A stretch of DNA of 64,000 nt, taken from assembly GCF_002575655.3 (NCBI RefSeq), contig NC_053037.3, forward strand, positions 448,229,793 to 448,293,792, read 5' to 3'. Positions 23,206-34,557 of this stretch are shown here, one piece after another (the stretch's first letter is position 1; each line of letters begins with the position of its first letter). Position numbers and translations under genes: made by a program. The stretch comes from Aegilops tauschii subsp. strangulata. Taxonomy: Eukaryota; Streptophyta; Magnoliopsida; Poales; Poaceae. The notes under the pieces are model-generated. The model was not told where the DNA came from, searched no databases, and was given only the letters and a program-made list of their open reading frames with translations.

Positions 23206-24415
23206 TGTCGGGTGGTTGGTGCGACATATGCCAAGGGATGGCTTATCATTGTGGGAGCCAATAAAACGTCGCCGGTGCCCGGAAACGGGATGAGGCGAAG
23301 ACATGCACGCCGGCGAATATTACCCAGGTTCGGGGCCCTCCGAGGAGATAACGCCCCTAGTTCTGCTCTGCGGGGTCTCCGCATGATCACTAGATCAATG
23401 AAAGGTAGCTACAATCGCTCCTAGAGCTGTTGAGATCAAGGGAGAAGAAGAACAAGGCTAGCTCTTGCTTCTCTCTATCTATGGTGTGTGTGCTAAGCTA
23501 AGAAGGCGACTCTATGCTCAAAGGCCATCTATGCTTAGGTGCGAACCCTTTGCATGGGTGCTCCGGGGGGTTTATATAGGCCTACCCCCCCGGGGGTACA
23601 ATGGTAATCCGGCTGGGCTCTGGTCCCAGCCGTTAGTGTCTACGCTTGCCGGCTTCTCCGCCGGCTGCTGGGTCCCGCCGGCTGCTGGGTCCCGCCGGCT
23701 GCCGGCTACTCGGTCGACAGGCCGGCCCCACCGCCTAGGGTCTTGTCGGCGGCTGCTTACTGTAGCCTCGCCTGTGATGACGAGGGCTTTGTCGAGGTAA
23801 GCGTGGCTACAGTGGGCCGCCTCGGGGGCTATCACTGTAGCCTTACCTCGTCTTGTCTCCTTAATGGGGCTCCTGCTTCGAGGAAGGGAGTAGCCGGCTT
23901 CTGGAGGCCGGCTACGCTCTTGGCCGACTGGGAAAGGCCGGGCCGCCTTCGCGCATCTCTGTGGCTGAAGGGGCCCGCCGCCCGTGGGCCGTACGGGAGT
24001 CGGTCGTGGGTGACGTCGAGGCCAGCATGGCTACAACGCCGAGCCACACGGGAGACGTCCATCCCGTACGGCCTCCTGTAGCCACGCCCGCCTCGGGCTT
24101 CGGGGGTAGTGGGCCGCACTGTGGCCACACCCCGCCACATCGCCGTTATGTGGGAGTGGCTTGGAGTGGTTGTGGTCTCGGCCGGCTCTTTGGAGTCGGC
24201 GTCCTTCTTGGCCGGCTTCTTGGAGTCGGCCACCCCGTAGTCGTTCTGGGGAGGGGTTGGTGAGGCTGGGTCGCCTTCCGGGAGTCGGCTTTAGTGGTAG
24301 CCGGCCAGGGAAGGCGGCCCAATGCTCGGAGTGCTTGGAGGCCCGAAGGCCTGATAATTTTTTCAGAAGAACCAGGGGCAGTCGGTTAGGCTACCCGTGG
24401 CCATTTACTCCGACA
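23206..24415 (-). repeat. Right LTR (5' LTR in the element's sense)
   Basis: TGTCGGGTGG...TACTCCGACA, 1210 bp, direct repeat of 10518-11726. In the element's minus-strand sense this is the promoter LTR. It is followed at 24416-24420 by the second TTGAC target copy and then by satellite sequence continuing the interrupted monomer (ACACGAG is split exactly there). Confidence 0.96.
23571..23579 (-). promoter_or_regulatory. LTR TATA box
   Basis: TTTATATAG on the plus strand reads CTATATAAA on the minus strand, in the element's direction of transcription and inside the 5' LTR. Transcription would start about 30 bp further left, leaving about 340 bp of R and U5 before the primer binding site. Confidence 0.55.
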
Positions 24416-27400
24416 TTGACACGAGAATTTTTTTGGAAGCAATAAGAGGCAATGGATATCGTTTCGTCCCCAAAGGTCGGACGTTCCCTACCGAAACCAT
24501 CATGCTTGTTGTGAGAAGCTCTGGTTTGTCAGAAGCATATACCCAAACCTGCCCCAAATGGGACAAAATTTTTACCACGACATCTTGATGCCGCTCCATC
24601 ATAGCATGCCAAGTTTCATGAATTTCAGACGAGTTTTGGATTTACTAGAATTTAAAAACCAGGCATCTCAATGTTTTGCCGGCAATCAACGGTGCCCTGG
24701 TGTTTGAAATTCATTCCCATTTCTTGCATGGGACCTAAGCATGCACCCAAGGACACAGATTTGATTTTTCAACCAATTTATATGCACTGGAGCATGTGCA
24801 TGTAGTTCAAATTTGAGTTATGCACATAAAGGCATTGAAAACTCAGTTAATGCATAAAAATGTCCAAACGAACCTCGAAAAATCACAAAAATTGACACAA
24901 CACTCCTGTTGTTCTATGTTGACACGAGAAATTTTTTGGAAGCAATAAGAGGCAATGGATATCGTTTCATCCCCAAAGGTGGGACGTTCCCTACCGAAAC
25001 CATCATGCTTGTTGTGAGAAGCTCTGGTTTGTCAGAAGCATATACCCAAACCTGCCCCAAATGGGAAAAAAATTACCACGGCATGTTGATGCCGCACCAT
25101 GATAGCATGCCAAGTTTCATGAATTTCAGACGAGTTTTGGATTTACTAGAATTTAAAAACCAGGAATCTCAATGTTTTGCCGGCAATCAACGGTGCCCTG
25201 GTGTTTGAAATTCCTTCCCATTTCTTGCATGGGACATAAGCATGCACCCAAGGACACAGATTTGATTTTTCAACCAATTTATATGCACTGGAGCATGTGC
25301 ATGTAGTTCAAATTTGAGTTATGCACATAAAGGCATTGAAAACTCAGTTAATGCATAAAAATGTCCAAACGAACCTCCAAAAATCACAAAAATTGACACA
25401 ACACTCCTGTTGTTCTATGTTGACACGAGAAATTTTTTGGAAGCAATAAGAGGCAATGGATATCGTTTCGTCCCCAAAGGTGGGACGTTCCCTACCGAAA
25501 CCATCATGCTTGTTGTGAGAAGCTCTGGTTTGACAGAAGCATATACCCAAACCTGCCCCAAATGGGAAAAAAAATTACCACGGCATGTTGATGCCGCTCC
25601 ATGATAGCATGCCAAGTTTCATGAATTTCAGACGAGTTTTGGATTTACTAGAATTTAAAAACCAGGCATCTCAATGTTTTGCCGGCAATCAACGGTGCCC
25701 TGGTTTGAAATTCCTTCCCATTTCTTGCATGGGACCTAAGCATGCACCCAAGGACACAGATTTGATTTTTCAACCAATTTATATGCACTGGAGCATGTGC
25801 ATGTAGTTCAAATTTGAGTTATGCACATAAATGCATTGAAAACTCACTTAATGCATAAAAATGTCCAAACGAACCCCGAAAAATCACAAAAATTGACACA
25901 ACACTCCTGTTGTTCTATGTTGACACGAGAAATTTTTTGGAAGCAATAAGAGGCAATGGATATCATTTCGTCCGCAAAGGTCGGACGTTCCCTACCGAAA
26001 CCATCATGCTTGTTGCGAGAAGCTCTGGTTTGTGAGAAGCATATGCCCAAACCTGCCCCAAATGGGACAAAAATTTTACCACGGCATGTTGATGCCGCTC
26101 CATGATAGCATGCCAAGTTTCATGAATTTCAGACGAGTTTTGGATTTACTAGAATTTAAAAACTAGACACCTCAATGTTTTGCCGGCAATCAATGGTGCC
26201 CTGGTGTTTAAAATTCATTCCAATTTCTTGCATGGGACCAAAGCACGCACCCAAGGACACGGATTTGATTTTTCAACCAATTTATATGCACTGGAGCATG
26301 TGCATGTAGTTCAAATTTGAGTTATGCACATAAATGCATTGAAAACTCACTTAATGAATAAAAATGTCCAAACGAACCTCGAAAAATCACAAAAATTGAC
26401 ACAACACTCCTGTTGTTCTATGTTGACACGAGAATTTTTTTGGAAGCAATAAGAGGCAATGGATATCGTTTCGTCCCCAAAGCTCGGACATTCCCTACCG
26501 AAACCATCATGCTTGTTGTGAGAAGCTCTGGTTTGTCAGAAGCATATTCCCAAACCTGCCCCAAATGGGACAAAAATTTTACCACGGCATGTTGATGCCG
26601 CTCCATGATAGCATGCCAAGTTTCATGAATTTTAGACGAGTTTTTGATTTACTAGAATTTAAAAACCAGGCATCTCAATGTTTTGCCGGCAATCAACGAT
26701 GCCCTGGTGTTTGAAATTCATTCCCATTTCTTGCATGGGACCTAAGCATGCACCCAAGGACACAGATTTGATTTTTCAACCAATTTATATGCACTCGAGC
26801 ATGTGCATGTAGTTCAAATTTGAGTTATGCACATAAATGCATTGAAAACTCAGTTAATGCATAAAAATGTCCAAACGAACCTCGAAAAATCACAAAAATT
26901 GACACAGCACTCCTGTTGTTCTATGTTGACACGAGAAAAAAAAATTGAAAGCAATAAGAAGAAATGGATATCGTTTCGTCCCCAAAGGTGGGACGTTCCC
27001 TACCGAAACCATCATGCTTGTTGTGAGAAGCTCTAGTTTGTCAGAAGCATATACCCTAACCTGCCCCAAATGGGAGAAATTTTTTACCACGGCATGTTGA
27101 TGCCGCTCCATGATAGCATGCCAAGTTTCATGAATTTCAGACGAGTTTTGGATTTACTAGAATTTAAAAACCAGACACCTCAATGTTTTGCCGGCAATCA
27201 ATGGTGCCCTGGTGTTTAAAATTCATTCCCATTTCTTGCATGGGACCTAAGCATGCACCCAAGGACACATATTTGAGTTTTCAATCAATTTATATGCACT
27301 GGAGCATGTGCATGTAGTTCAAATTTGAATTATGCACATAAATGCATTGAAAACTCAGTTAATGCATAAAAATGTCCAAACGAACCCCAAAAAATCACAA

Positions 27401-28395
27401 AAATTGACACAACACTCTTGTTGTTCTATGTTGACACGAGAAAATTTTTGGAAGCAATAAGAGGCAATGGATATCGTTTTGTCCCCAAAGGTGGGACGTT
27501 CCCTACCGAAACCATCATGCTTGTTGTGAGAAGCTCCGGTTTTTGAGAAGCATATACCCAAACCTGCCCAAATGGGACAAAAAAATTCCACGGCATGTTG
27601 ATGCCGCTCCATGATAGCATTCCAAGTTTCATGAATTTTAGATGAGTTTTGGATTTACTAGAATTTAAAAACCAGGTATCTCAATGTTTGCGGCCGAGTG
27701 ACGGTGGCAGGGTGTTTGACATTCATTCTCATTTCTTGCATGGGACCTGAGCAGGCAACCAAGGACACAGATTTGAATTTTCAACTAATTTATATGCATA
27801 GGGCATGTGCATGTAGTTCAAATTTGAATTATGCACATGATGCACAGAAAACTCAGTTAATGTATAAAAATGTCCAAGCGAACCCCGAAAAATCCCAAAA
27901 ATTGACACAACACTCCTGTTGTTCTATGTTGACAATAGGAAAAAAAATTGAAATCGAGAAGAGGCAACGGATATCGTTTCTTCGAGAAAGGTGAAATGTT
28001 CCCTACTGAAACCATCACACTTGTTGTGAGAAGCTCTGGTTTATGAGAAGCTTATACCCGAACCTGCCCCAAATGGGACAAAATTTTTACCACGGCATGT
28101 TGATGCCGCTCCATGATAGCAGGCCAAGTTTCATGAATTTCGGAAGAATTTTGGATTTACTAGAATTACAAAAGCAAGTAAGTCAACATTTGCCGGGGAG
28201 GCACGGTGCCGTGGTGTTCGAATTTCATCCCCATTTCTTGCATGGGAGATAAGTATAAACCCATGGACACATATATGATTTTACAACCCATGTTGGTGCA
28301 TCGGAGCATGTGCATGTAGTTTAATTTTGAATGGTGCACCTGAAATGGCTAGAAAACCAATTTAATGTATAAAATGTTCAAACGAACCCTGAATA
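24416..28395. repeat. Satellite array, right part and decaying edge
   Basis: The 500-bp satellite resumes in phase with the left part; landmarks are near 24664, 25165, 25667, 26168, 26671, 27176, 27677 and 28179. Up to about 27660 the monomers are as similar as those on the left. The last unit and a half (27660-28395) carry many more substitutions, for example TGTTTGCGGCCGAGTGACGG in place of the usual landmark, and the similarity fades out near 28395. This is the true edge of the array, and older, unhomogenised copies at an edge are usual. Confidence 0.93.
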
Positions 28396-28711
28396 ATTCC
28401 AATTCTTTGGCGACACACATATAGTTGCATGTTCACTCCAGATAAAAGGTCTAACAATTCAAACACCGTCCATTGCCGCTGTGACCCCATTATGTAATTC
28501 AAATCAAGATGAAAAATCAAGTAGATCGCAGACATTTTATTATCACCAACCGTTTGAGATGCAGCACAAAATATCCTGGAGCACCGTCGGTGTATAGTAC
28601 GCCTATGGCTTACGCGAGAAGGTGCGTCGGCTATAGTCCACAGTCGGCGTCTCAAGCACACTAGCTCGCTCCCCAAATATCATTTCACTGTTCAATCGTC
28701 GCTGGTGAAAG
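28396..28711. other. Spacer between satellite edge and the GC-rich ORF
   Basis: 316 bp that starts AT-rich and turns more GC-rich. GTGTATAGTACGCC near 28590 could be a weak TATA region for the ORF at 28712. I recognise nothing else. Confidence 0.4.
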
Positions 28712-29326
28712 ATGGGCACGTGGACCCGCGTCGTGAGGGCAACTACGGTGGCCCACTCCGGCGAGAGCGCGGCCGCAGCCGCCATGCGCGTGCTAACAAG
28801 GTGCAAGAGCACGGCCGCAATCTGCGACCGGGCGGCCATGGCAGCCCAAACGGCCGTTGTTGCTTCTCAGGTGGCGGCAGCAACATCTGGCTCGGGGATA
28901 ACAACTGGCGAGCGCGATACATCAGCTGTCCGTTCCACAGCAGCGGCCTTAGCCCTGATGGAGGCCGCCCACGACCATGTCGATGCCGCCCACGCCCAGC
29001 TCCTGGCGGTCACCGCACAAATAGAACGAAGCTTCTCCGACAACGGTCGGCAACCCACGGCCGAAGAGCTGGCAATCGTCGATAGCGTTCGAGCAGCCGT
29101 CCGTTCCTCCGCCGCATACCTTGCGACGACGGAGCCCGTCCAAGACCAGATCACGCCCGCCCACGCCCAGCTCATGGCGACCCTTTCCAAAGAGATGGCG
29201 GACGCGGGTGGTGAGATGCTTGCCGAGTATGGTGCGATGGATGCCATGGAGCCCCTTCCCCAGGAGATCGTCGGGCGCGAGCTGGACATGGAGGCGGCGG
29301 CGGAGATCGACGAGCACCAGCCATAG
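28712..29326 (+). CDS. Alanine-rich hypothetical protein, 204 aa
   Basis: A single uninterrupted ORF. The start has a favourable plant context (AAAG before ATGG), and the end reads DEHQP followed by TAG. Composition is Ala/Glu/Thr-rich, GC-rich and in contrast to the AT-rich DNA around it. Residues about 84-155 contain a loose internal repeat (AAHAQLLAVTAQI and PAHAQLMATLSKEM), suggesting a helical repeat. No signal peptide, membrane segment or known catalytic motif is visible. The 3' flank is T-rich with TTTAATTAAGAG and similar, plausible for a 3' UTR. It may be a small host gene, a captured fragment or a retroelement product; I do not recognise the family. Confidence 0.5.
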   Translation: MGTWTRVVRATTVAHSGESAAAAAMRVLTRCKSTAAICDRAAMAAQTAVVASQVAAATSGSGITTGERDTSAVRSTAAALALMEAAHDHVDAAHAQLLAVTAQIERSFSDNGRQPTAEELAIVDSVRAAVRSSAAYLATTEPVQDQITPAHAQLMATLSKEMADAGGEMLAEYGAMDAMEPLPQEIVGRELDMEAAAEIDEHQP

Positions 29327-29544
29327 TGGTACTCTTTGTTTTGTTTAATTAAGAGCGCCGGTCTTTAATTTGTTAGAGTAATGTTTAGGTCAGCTAGCTC
29401 TGTTTAATTGCTGAACTTGCTCGATTAAGAAGTGTGGGTGTGCTGTAGTCTCCTTTGTGTACCCAAATTATGCAATGACGTGGATGACCACTGTAACCAT
29501 GGAAATTCGAACCAAAATTTTTGACGTTGAAACTCATCACACAC

Positions 29545-29696
29545 GGGTTAAGCTATCGAAATTTTTTCTTACGTATATTTTTCTCGTTGACATATCAATA
29601 TTTATATTATTCACTTACCATTTACCTGCTTAGTATGCATCCTGTACTAATTTTTTTCATGATGAATAACATTGGAAAATTTATATTGTATACCTT
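29545..29696 (+). repeat. Direct repeat, copy 1 (with 30205-30355)
   Basis: AT-rich sequence containing CATTTACCTGCTTAGTATGCAT, TTTTTCATGATGAAT and GGAAAATTTATATTGTA is repeated at 30205-30355 with about 85% similarity by eye. The 384-bp segment 29697-30083 lies between the two copies. Confidence 0.75.
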
Positions 29697-30083
29697 TCTC
29701 GTTTCATGTAGTCAATGCATTCAACGGTGTAGGCGCCATATTCTTTGAGGCCCTAAAAATATAAGAACATAATGTTGATTAGTAAAGTAAGTATTATAAT
29801 GACATGCAAGCTTCATAAATACAAAATATTATTGTTGCAGCTACCTCCGCTGATTATGTGACAACAAAGAAAATTGAATATTTTTAAACTGGAAAAGATA
29901 TATGAAATCACAGTAGATGAATAAATACAATTTTTTGACAGTTGTTCTGATTTTTTTTAGATGGAGCTTGTGGCATTATGAAAGGAACTCACTATCGAAT
30001 TTGAGGTTGGTCAAATATGAAAACCATCTTTATATGTTTCTCTATATTGCAACAAACAATCCTATGTGTTTCTGTTATAGCTA
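29697..30083 (+). repeat. Segment shared with 51582-52038
   Basis: From CTCGTTTCATGTAGTCAATG to TTTCTGTTATAGCTA this closely matches 51582-52038, except that the right-hand copy contains a 68-bp Stowaway MITE plus its TA duplication. The sequence includes ATTCTTTGAGGCCCTAAAAA and AACAAAGAAAATTGAA. I recognise no coding content. Confidence 0.88.
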
Positions 30084-30112
30084 GCAAATTCGCCCGCTCG
30101 ATGCGCGGGCTA
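30080..30112 (-). mobile_element. Helitron-type 3' terminus (candidate)
   Basis: Read on the minus strand: a GC hairpin (CCCGCGCATCGAGCGGG), then GAATTTG, then CTAG. Hairpin plus short spacer plus CTRR is the Helitron 3' end. The base after CTAG is C rather than the expected T, so either the flank has changed or this is an imperfect or old end. If real, the element extends to the right. Similarity to 51582-52038 stops exactly here. Confidence 0.45.
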
Positions 30113-30524
30113 GATCTTTAGAAAGTTTAGTTATGAGAATATATTCTTTGATTTTTCTATAAATTTGGGACCATATGTGATGACATCTATGATAATACTA
30201 ATGTGAATAATTTTTTGTCTTAGGTACATTTTTTCTCATTGACATATTAATACTTATATTATCCATTTATCATTTACCTGCTTAGTATGCATCTTGTACT
30301 AAATGTTTTTTCATGATGAATCACATCGGGAAATTTATATTTTGTACCATTTTTCTAGAATTTTTTCGTGTTAAACACATATTTATTTGTGCGGGCTAGT
30401 ACTTAACAAAATTTAGACCGTTGTTCTTGTCCATTGTTCGTAAGTGTTGGTAGTAAACACTATTTTACATTCATACATATCCCTGGTGGTTTTCATAATA
30501 AGGGGAATTTCCCTTTCATATGTA
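30113..30524. other. AT-rich flank between Helitron-type end and LARD-like element
   Basis: Contains the second copy (30205-30355) of the direct repeat at 29545-29696 and otherwise nothing recognisable. It ends in the 5-bp target copy ATGTA next to the LARD-like LTR. Confidence 0.5.
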
Positions 30525-33500
30525 TGCCAGGACCCCGATCCTAAGTCACACCGATCTAGCATGTAACACATCATATCACTTTGCGGCCTCACGCACGATA
30601 CTCCCACGGGTGCCACCTTACCTGGCCCGGGACTGTTTGCGCCTTTTGGCTCACGTATATGATATTGTCGCTAGCATCCATATGATAGAGAACCCGGGCC
30701 GACATGACTAGTCGTGAACCCAAAGTGGCACTAACTTACAGGGACATGCATCTATGACCCAGCAACGAACGTGTCGGTCATCAGCGAGTGAATCCGGGCT
30801 ATAGCAAGCTAACAGGACTCCGGTAGACACCGCGTGACATTTCTCCACAGGGACAGACAGAGGAACAAAGAAGGACACATGCCGGCCAGCCTAAGTGTTC
30901 CGGAGCAGTAGCAAGATACCATGGCTCAGTGGAAGCACCAGGAGACATTTCCCGGTAAGAGAGGCTACCAAGGATAAACAACTAGGTTGTCGGATCCCAC
31001 ACATACCAAGCATTTCAATAACTTACACACAATATGCTCGATATGTGCAAATACAACATGGCATCACAACATAACTCTATGACCAAAAGTATTTATTCAT
31101 TAGGCTCCGAAGAGCCAGATATTACAAACATGAGTCTGATGACCTAGCATTCAAGTCTTTCAAGCAACAAGCACATGCGGAAGCATAAACATGTATGAGT
31201 ACAGACACCTGAAAAGAGAGAAGGATAGTAAGCCTATCTATCTACAAGACCCTCCAAAGGGTACAAGATCATAGCTGAGGTAACAAGCTAAACGTCAAAG
31301 TCCACGCGGAGCTACTAGTGAGACTGAAGTCTCTCTGCAAAAACATAAATTAAGAAAACGTGAGTACAAATGTACCCAACAAGACTTACATCAGAACTAG
31401 CTACATATGCATCAGTATCAACAAAGGGGGTGGTGGAGTTTAACTGTAGCAAGCCAGCTTTGACTCGGTGGCTATCCTGAACTACGACTGCAAGTAACTC
31501 TTTTGAGGTGGCGCACACGAGTCCACATATTCACCAAATCAATGCACCACTATGGATCCGCTCCCGTCTCCCTACAAGAACGCCATCCATAGCACTCATG
31601 CTTATCATGCGCATTTTAGAGTATCCACTTTCACTTGTCTATGAACTGTATAGGCAACTCAGAGGTCCTTTACCGCGGACGCGGCTATTCGAATAGATGA
31701 TGTTAACCCTGCAGGGGTGTACTTCTTCACACACGCTCTCGCCACTTACCGCCATATACACGTTATGTATCTCAGCAACCTTCAAGCGGAAGCCTGGCGA
31801 GGGTGTCGGCCACGACCTGACTAACCACACAAGTCCCTAGTGTAGGTTTATCGCCTATTCAGGTTCCATCCGCAGGGAGTCCGACCGAGGTTTCCACATA
31901 CGGCCCCGAACGATGTGTCAGGGTTCCGGAGGCACCAAATGGGTGTCCCGGTACACTGTGCCACGTGCCTACCGCATCACAGCCCACCCCTCGGGTCAGC
32001 GCTACGCACGGCCTCCAGCATACTATAAAAACCAGAAACTACTGGCAACTCCCGGACAGAGAGGGGCGGTTAATAAGTCTAGAGGGTCCATTGGTTTCGG
32101 GCCCAACGTGTGGTAGTAGCTGTTCATGGATCACAAACACATAACTCAGTTTCAATGAGACAACCCACCATGTACTCCTACATGGCCTCTCACCGCTACC
32201 TTTACCAAATCATGTTCACACACTTAGCTCACACACAGTAGGACATGTTCATCACCATTCCAATTCATCCCCGATGAATAAGACCTGACTCAACTCTAAG
32301 CAGTAGGAGGCATGACAAACAAGCATGAATGAGTAGGCACATCAGGGTTCAAACAACTCCCACTCATGCTAGTGGGTTTCATCTATTTACTGTGGCAATG
32401 ACAGGTCATGCACAGGAAAAGGGGTTCAACTATCGTAGCATGTAATAGATGAATCGTTGTTGTCCTAATGCAATAAAAGAGAGCAGGAGCGAGGGAGTGG
32501 GATTGTATCGGAATGAACAAGGGATTTTTTCTTGCCTGGCACTTCTAAAGATAGTATAGCTCTTCATCGGTGTCATCGAACTCATCGTCGCATCACGTCT
32601 ATCGATAGGGAACAACCACCGGCAACAGAGAAGGAACACAATCAATGCAATGCACAATATGATGCATGATCATGACATGTAAATATGCTGTGATTTGAGC
32701 TAATGCAACTAGCAACAGGTTAAATGGAGTTGGCTTGAATCCAAGATTCAAATTCAAACTCCATATGTGGATATTCAAATGCCATTTATATGATTGGTCC
32801 TAAACAGCAGCTACAAGTTGTTCTAACATGCATGAAAATGGTACAGATGGATAGATTGGATTTTTCTGATCATTTTTCATATATAATTTATTTCATTCTG
32901 AGCTACAGAATATTTTTTATGATTTTTAGAAGTTTACACTATTTTCTGGAATTTTCTGAATTATTTTAAACCCAAAAAATGTTTAACTGCATCAGCGTTG
33001 TGCAAGCATGATGTCAGCGGTCAACAGACCGTGCCAGGTCAAACCTGACGTGTGGGTCCCGCATGTCAGCCTCTCCTCTAACTAAGTTATTAATTAGCAC
33101 TAATTTAACCCTAGTCTAAACTAATTCGGGCCTTGCCCACATGTCAGTGGGTCAGGGGGAGTCAAACCCGTGGTCAACTGGGTCAAACTTGCCGGCGTTT
33201 AGCCACCGGCGGGGTCAGCGAGGCTCTTGTGCCTCAGGTTTCCTCTACGGGGCACCGTTCGTTGCGCCGTTGGGCTCTACGGAGAGCTGGCGCGTCGATG
33301 GTGGTGGTTTCCGGGGCTAGGGTGGCCGGAGTCAACTGCGGCGAGGTCATCCGCGGCGGCCGGAGTTTGGGCGACCACGTAATAGTTGTTGCGGCGTGAA
33401 AACGGAGGGCTACTTGTGCTAGGCATGCTCTGCGGGGTTCCACGAACGTGTTGGAGTCGCCCGGGTGACCAAATGGTCATCGGAGCTGCGTCGACGGCGA

Positions 33501-34542
33501 GCTCGGGTGGCGGCGTGCTACTGTCAGCAAGGGGGGCGACGGATATGGTGAGAAAAGGGCAGCGGGGTTAGGGGGGTTAGATGCAGGAGCTCACGGCGGG
33601 GTCGACGGTGGTCTTGGAGAGCTCGGGGAGGGGCTGATGAGGTCGTGCGACCGCCGGTGATCTCGGGGCAGAGGCGGCGAAGATGGCGGGGCAGAGGGTG
33701 ATGCAGGGCGTCCGGCGTCGTGCGAGCTGACGGAGAGGCGCGGGCGATGGAGGCGGAGCCCGTGGACAGGTCGGAGAGGCGAGGGGAGCACGGTGGCTGC
33801 GGGTTTCACGGTGGCGAGTGCTTGGTGGTTGCAGCCATGGCAAGGAGAGGGCGAGAGAGAGGGCAGAGGGGGAGAGTGAAACGTCCAGGGGGTCGGGCGG
33901 CGCCGAAGAGAAGGCCCAAGGCGTCATGGCGGCCTCGGTGACGCAGGCGAGCAGGGAGGTGCGTGGCGCCGCGGGCGCGCGTGCGTTGTCTCCCTCCTCT
34001 GCCTACTGGCAGAGGTAGGTGATGACTGGCACGGGCCAGGTGGGCCGGCCCAGCCAGGTGGGTGGCCTCTGGCCTTTTCTCTCTCTCTCTCTCTCTCTTT
34101 TTAAGTTTTTCTGTTTTTCTATTTATTCTGTTCTGTTTTGAATTCGTAAAAATACCAATTCATTTTGTAAAATCCTGAAAATAATTGTGGGCACTTTTGA
34201 AAATATTTCCAATAGCCCTCAAATGCTTTTAAGATTATTTGGACATTTAAAATATTTTATAGAATTTAAATGTCAAAATTCAAATACTTATGATTTAATT
34301 CAAAAATCTAGAATGTCCTAGAGAAGTGTGCACCATTTTTGTCAGAGGTTCTGGACCAAAACAAAAATGATGAACATTTATGAAGGGCATTTTGGGTTCA
34401 TTGAAAAGATTTAATTTTGACCCTAGTTGAATTTCATTTGCTCCTAGGGTTTATCAGTCCCCATTTCAAGTTTCAGATAAAATTAGACATGATGCATGGA
34501 TGCAAAGCCACTATTTACAAACATGAATCTAGGGTTGTGACA
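30525..34542 (-). repeat. LARD-like element, left LTR (3' LTR in sense)
   Basis: 4018 bp direct repeat of 38163-42198. The outer 2.4 kb is mixed composition, the stretch 33000-34070 is GC-rich, and a CT microsatellite follows at about 34077-34101 (TCTCTC... then TTTTT). The GC-rich ORFs here keep neither frame nor length in the other LTR, so I do not treat them as genes. Confidence 0.92.
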
Positions 34543-34557
34543 ACTCACCCCCACTAA
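34543..34557 (-). other. Polypurine tract of the LARD-like element
   Basis: Minus strand reads TTTAGTGGGGGTGAGT directly before the LTR start TGTCACAACC. This is a classic plant polypurine tract in position and composition. Confidence 0.8.

Larger units (their letters stand above)
10518..24415 (-). mobile_element. Ty3/gypsy LTR retrotransposon, Tat-like, with antisense gene
   Basis: The element is 13,898 bp and inserted in a satellite monomer. It has two LTRs of 1209 and 1210 bp with TGTCGG...CCGACA ends, a perfect TTGAC target duplication, a primer binding site next to the right LTR, and a purine-rich tract next to the left LTR, both read on the minus strand. Domain order on the minus strand is gag, protease, RT, gypsy RNase H, second RNase H, integrase, which is the Ty3/gypsy order. 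No chromodomain is seen after the integrase. The double RNase H and the extra antisense ORF point to the plant Tat lineage; this placement is inference. By eye the LTRs differ at about 20 substitutions and one indel (about 1.7%), suggesting insertion within roughly the last million years at usual grass rates. All coding parts are broken, so this copy is non-autonomous. Confidence 0.95.

Noticed and set aside
10518..24415. Assigning a specific named Triticeae family to this element, to the LARD-like element or to elements X and Y
   Set aside because: Several families share these features and I could not check a repeat database, so any name would be a guess.
1..28395. Regularly spaced direct repeats as a CRISPR array
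   Set aside because: The whole 500-bp unit repeats, with no short repeat and unique spacer pattern, and the DNA is plant nuclear.
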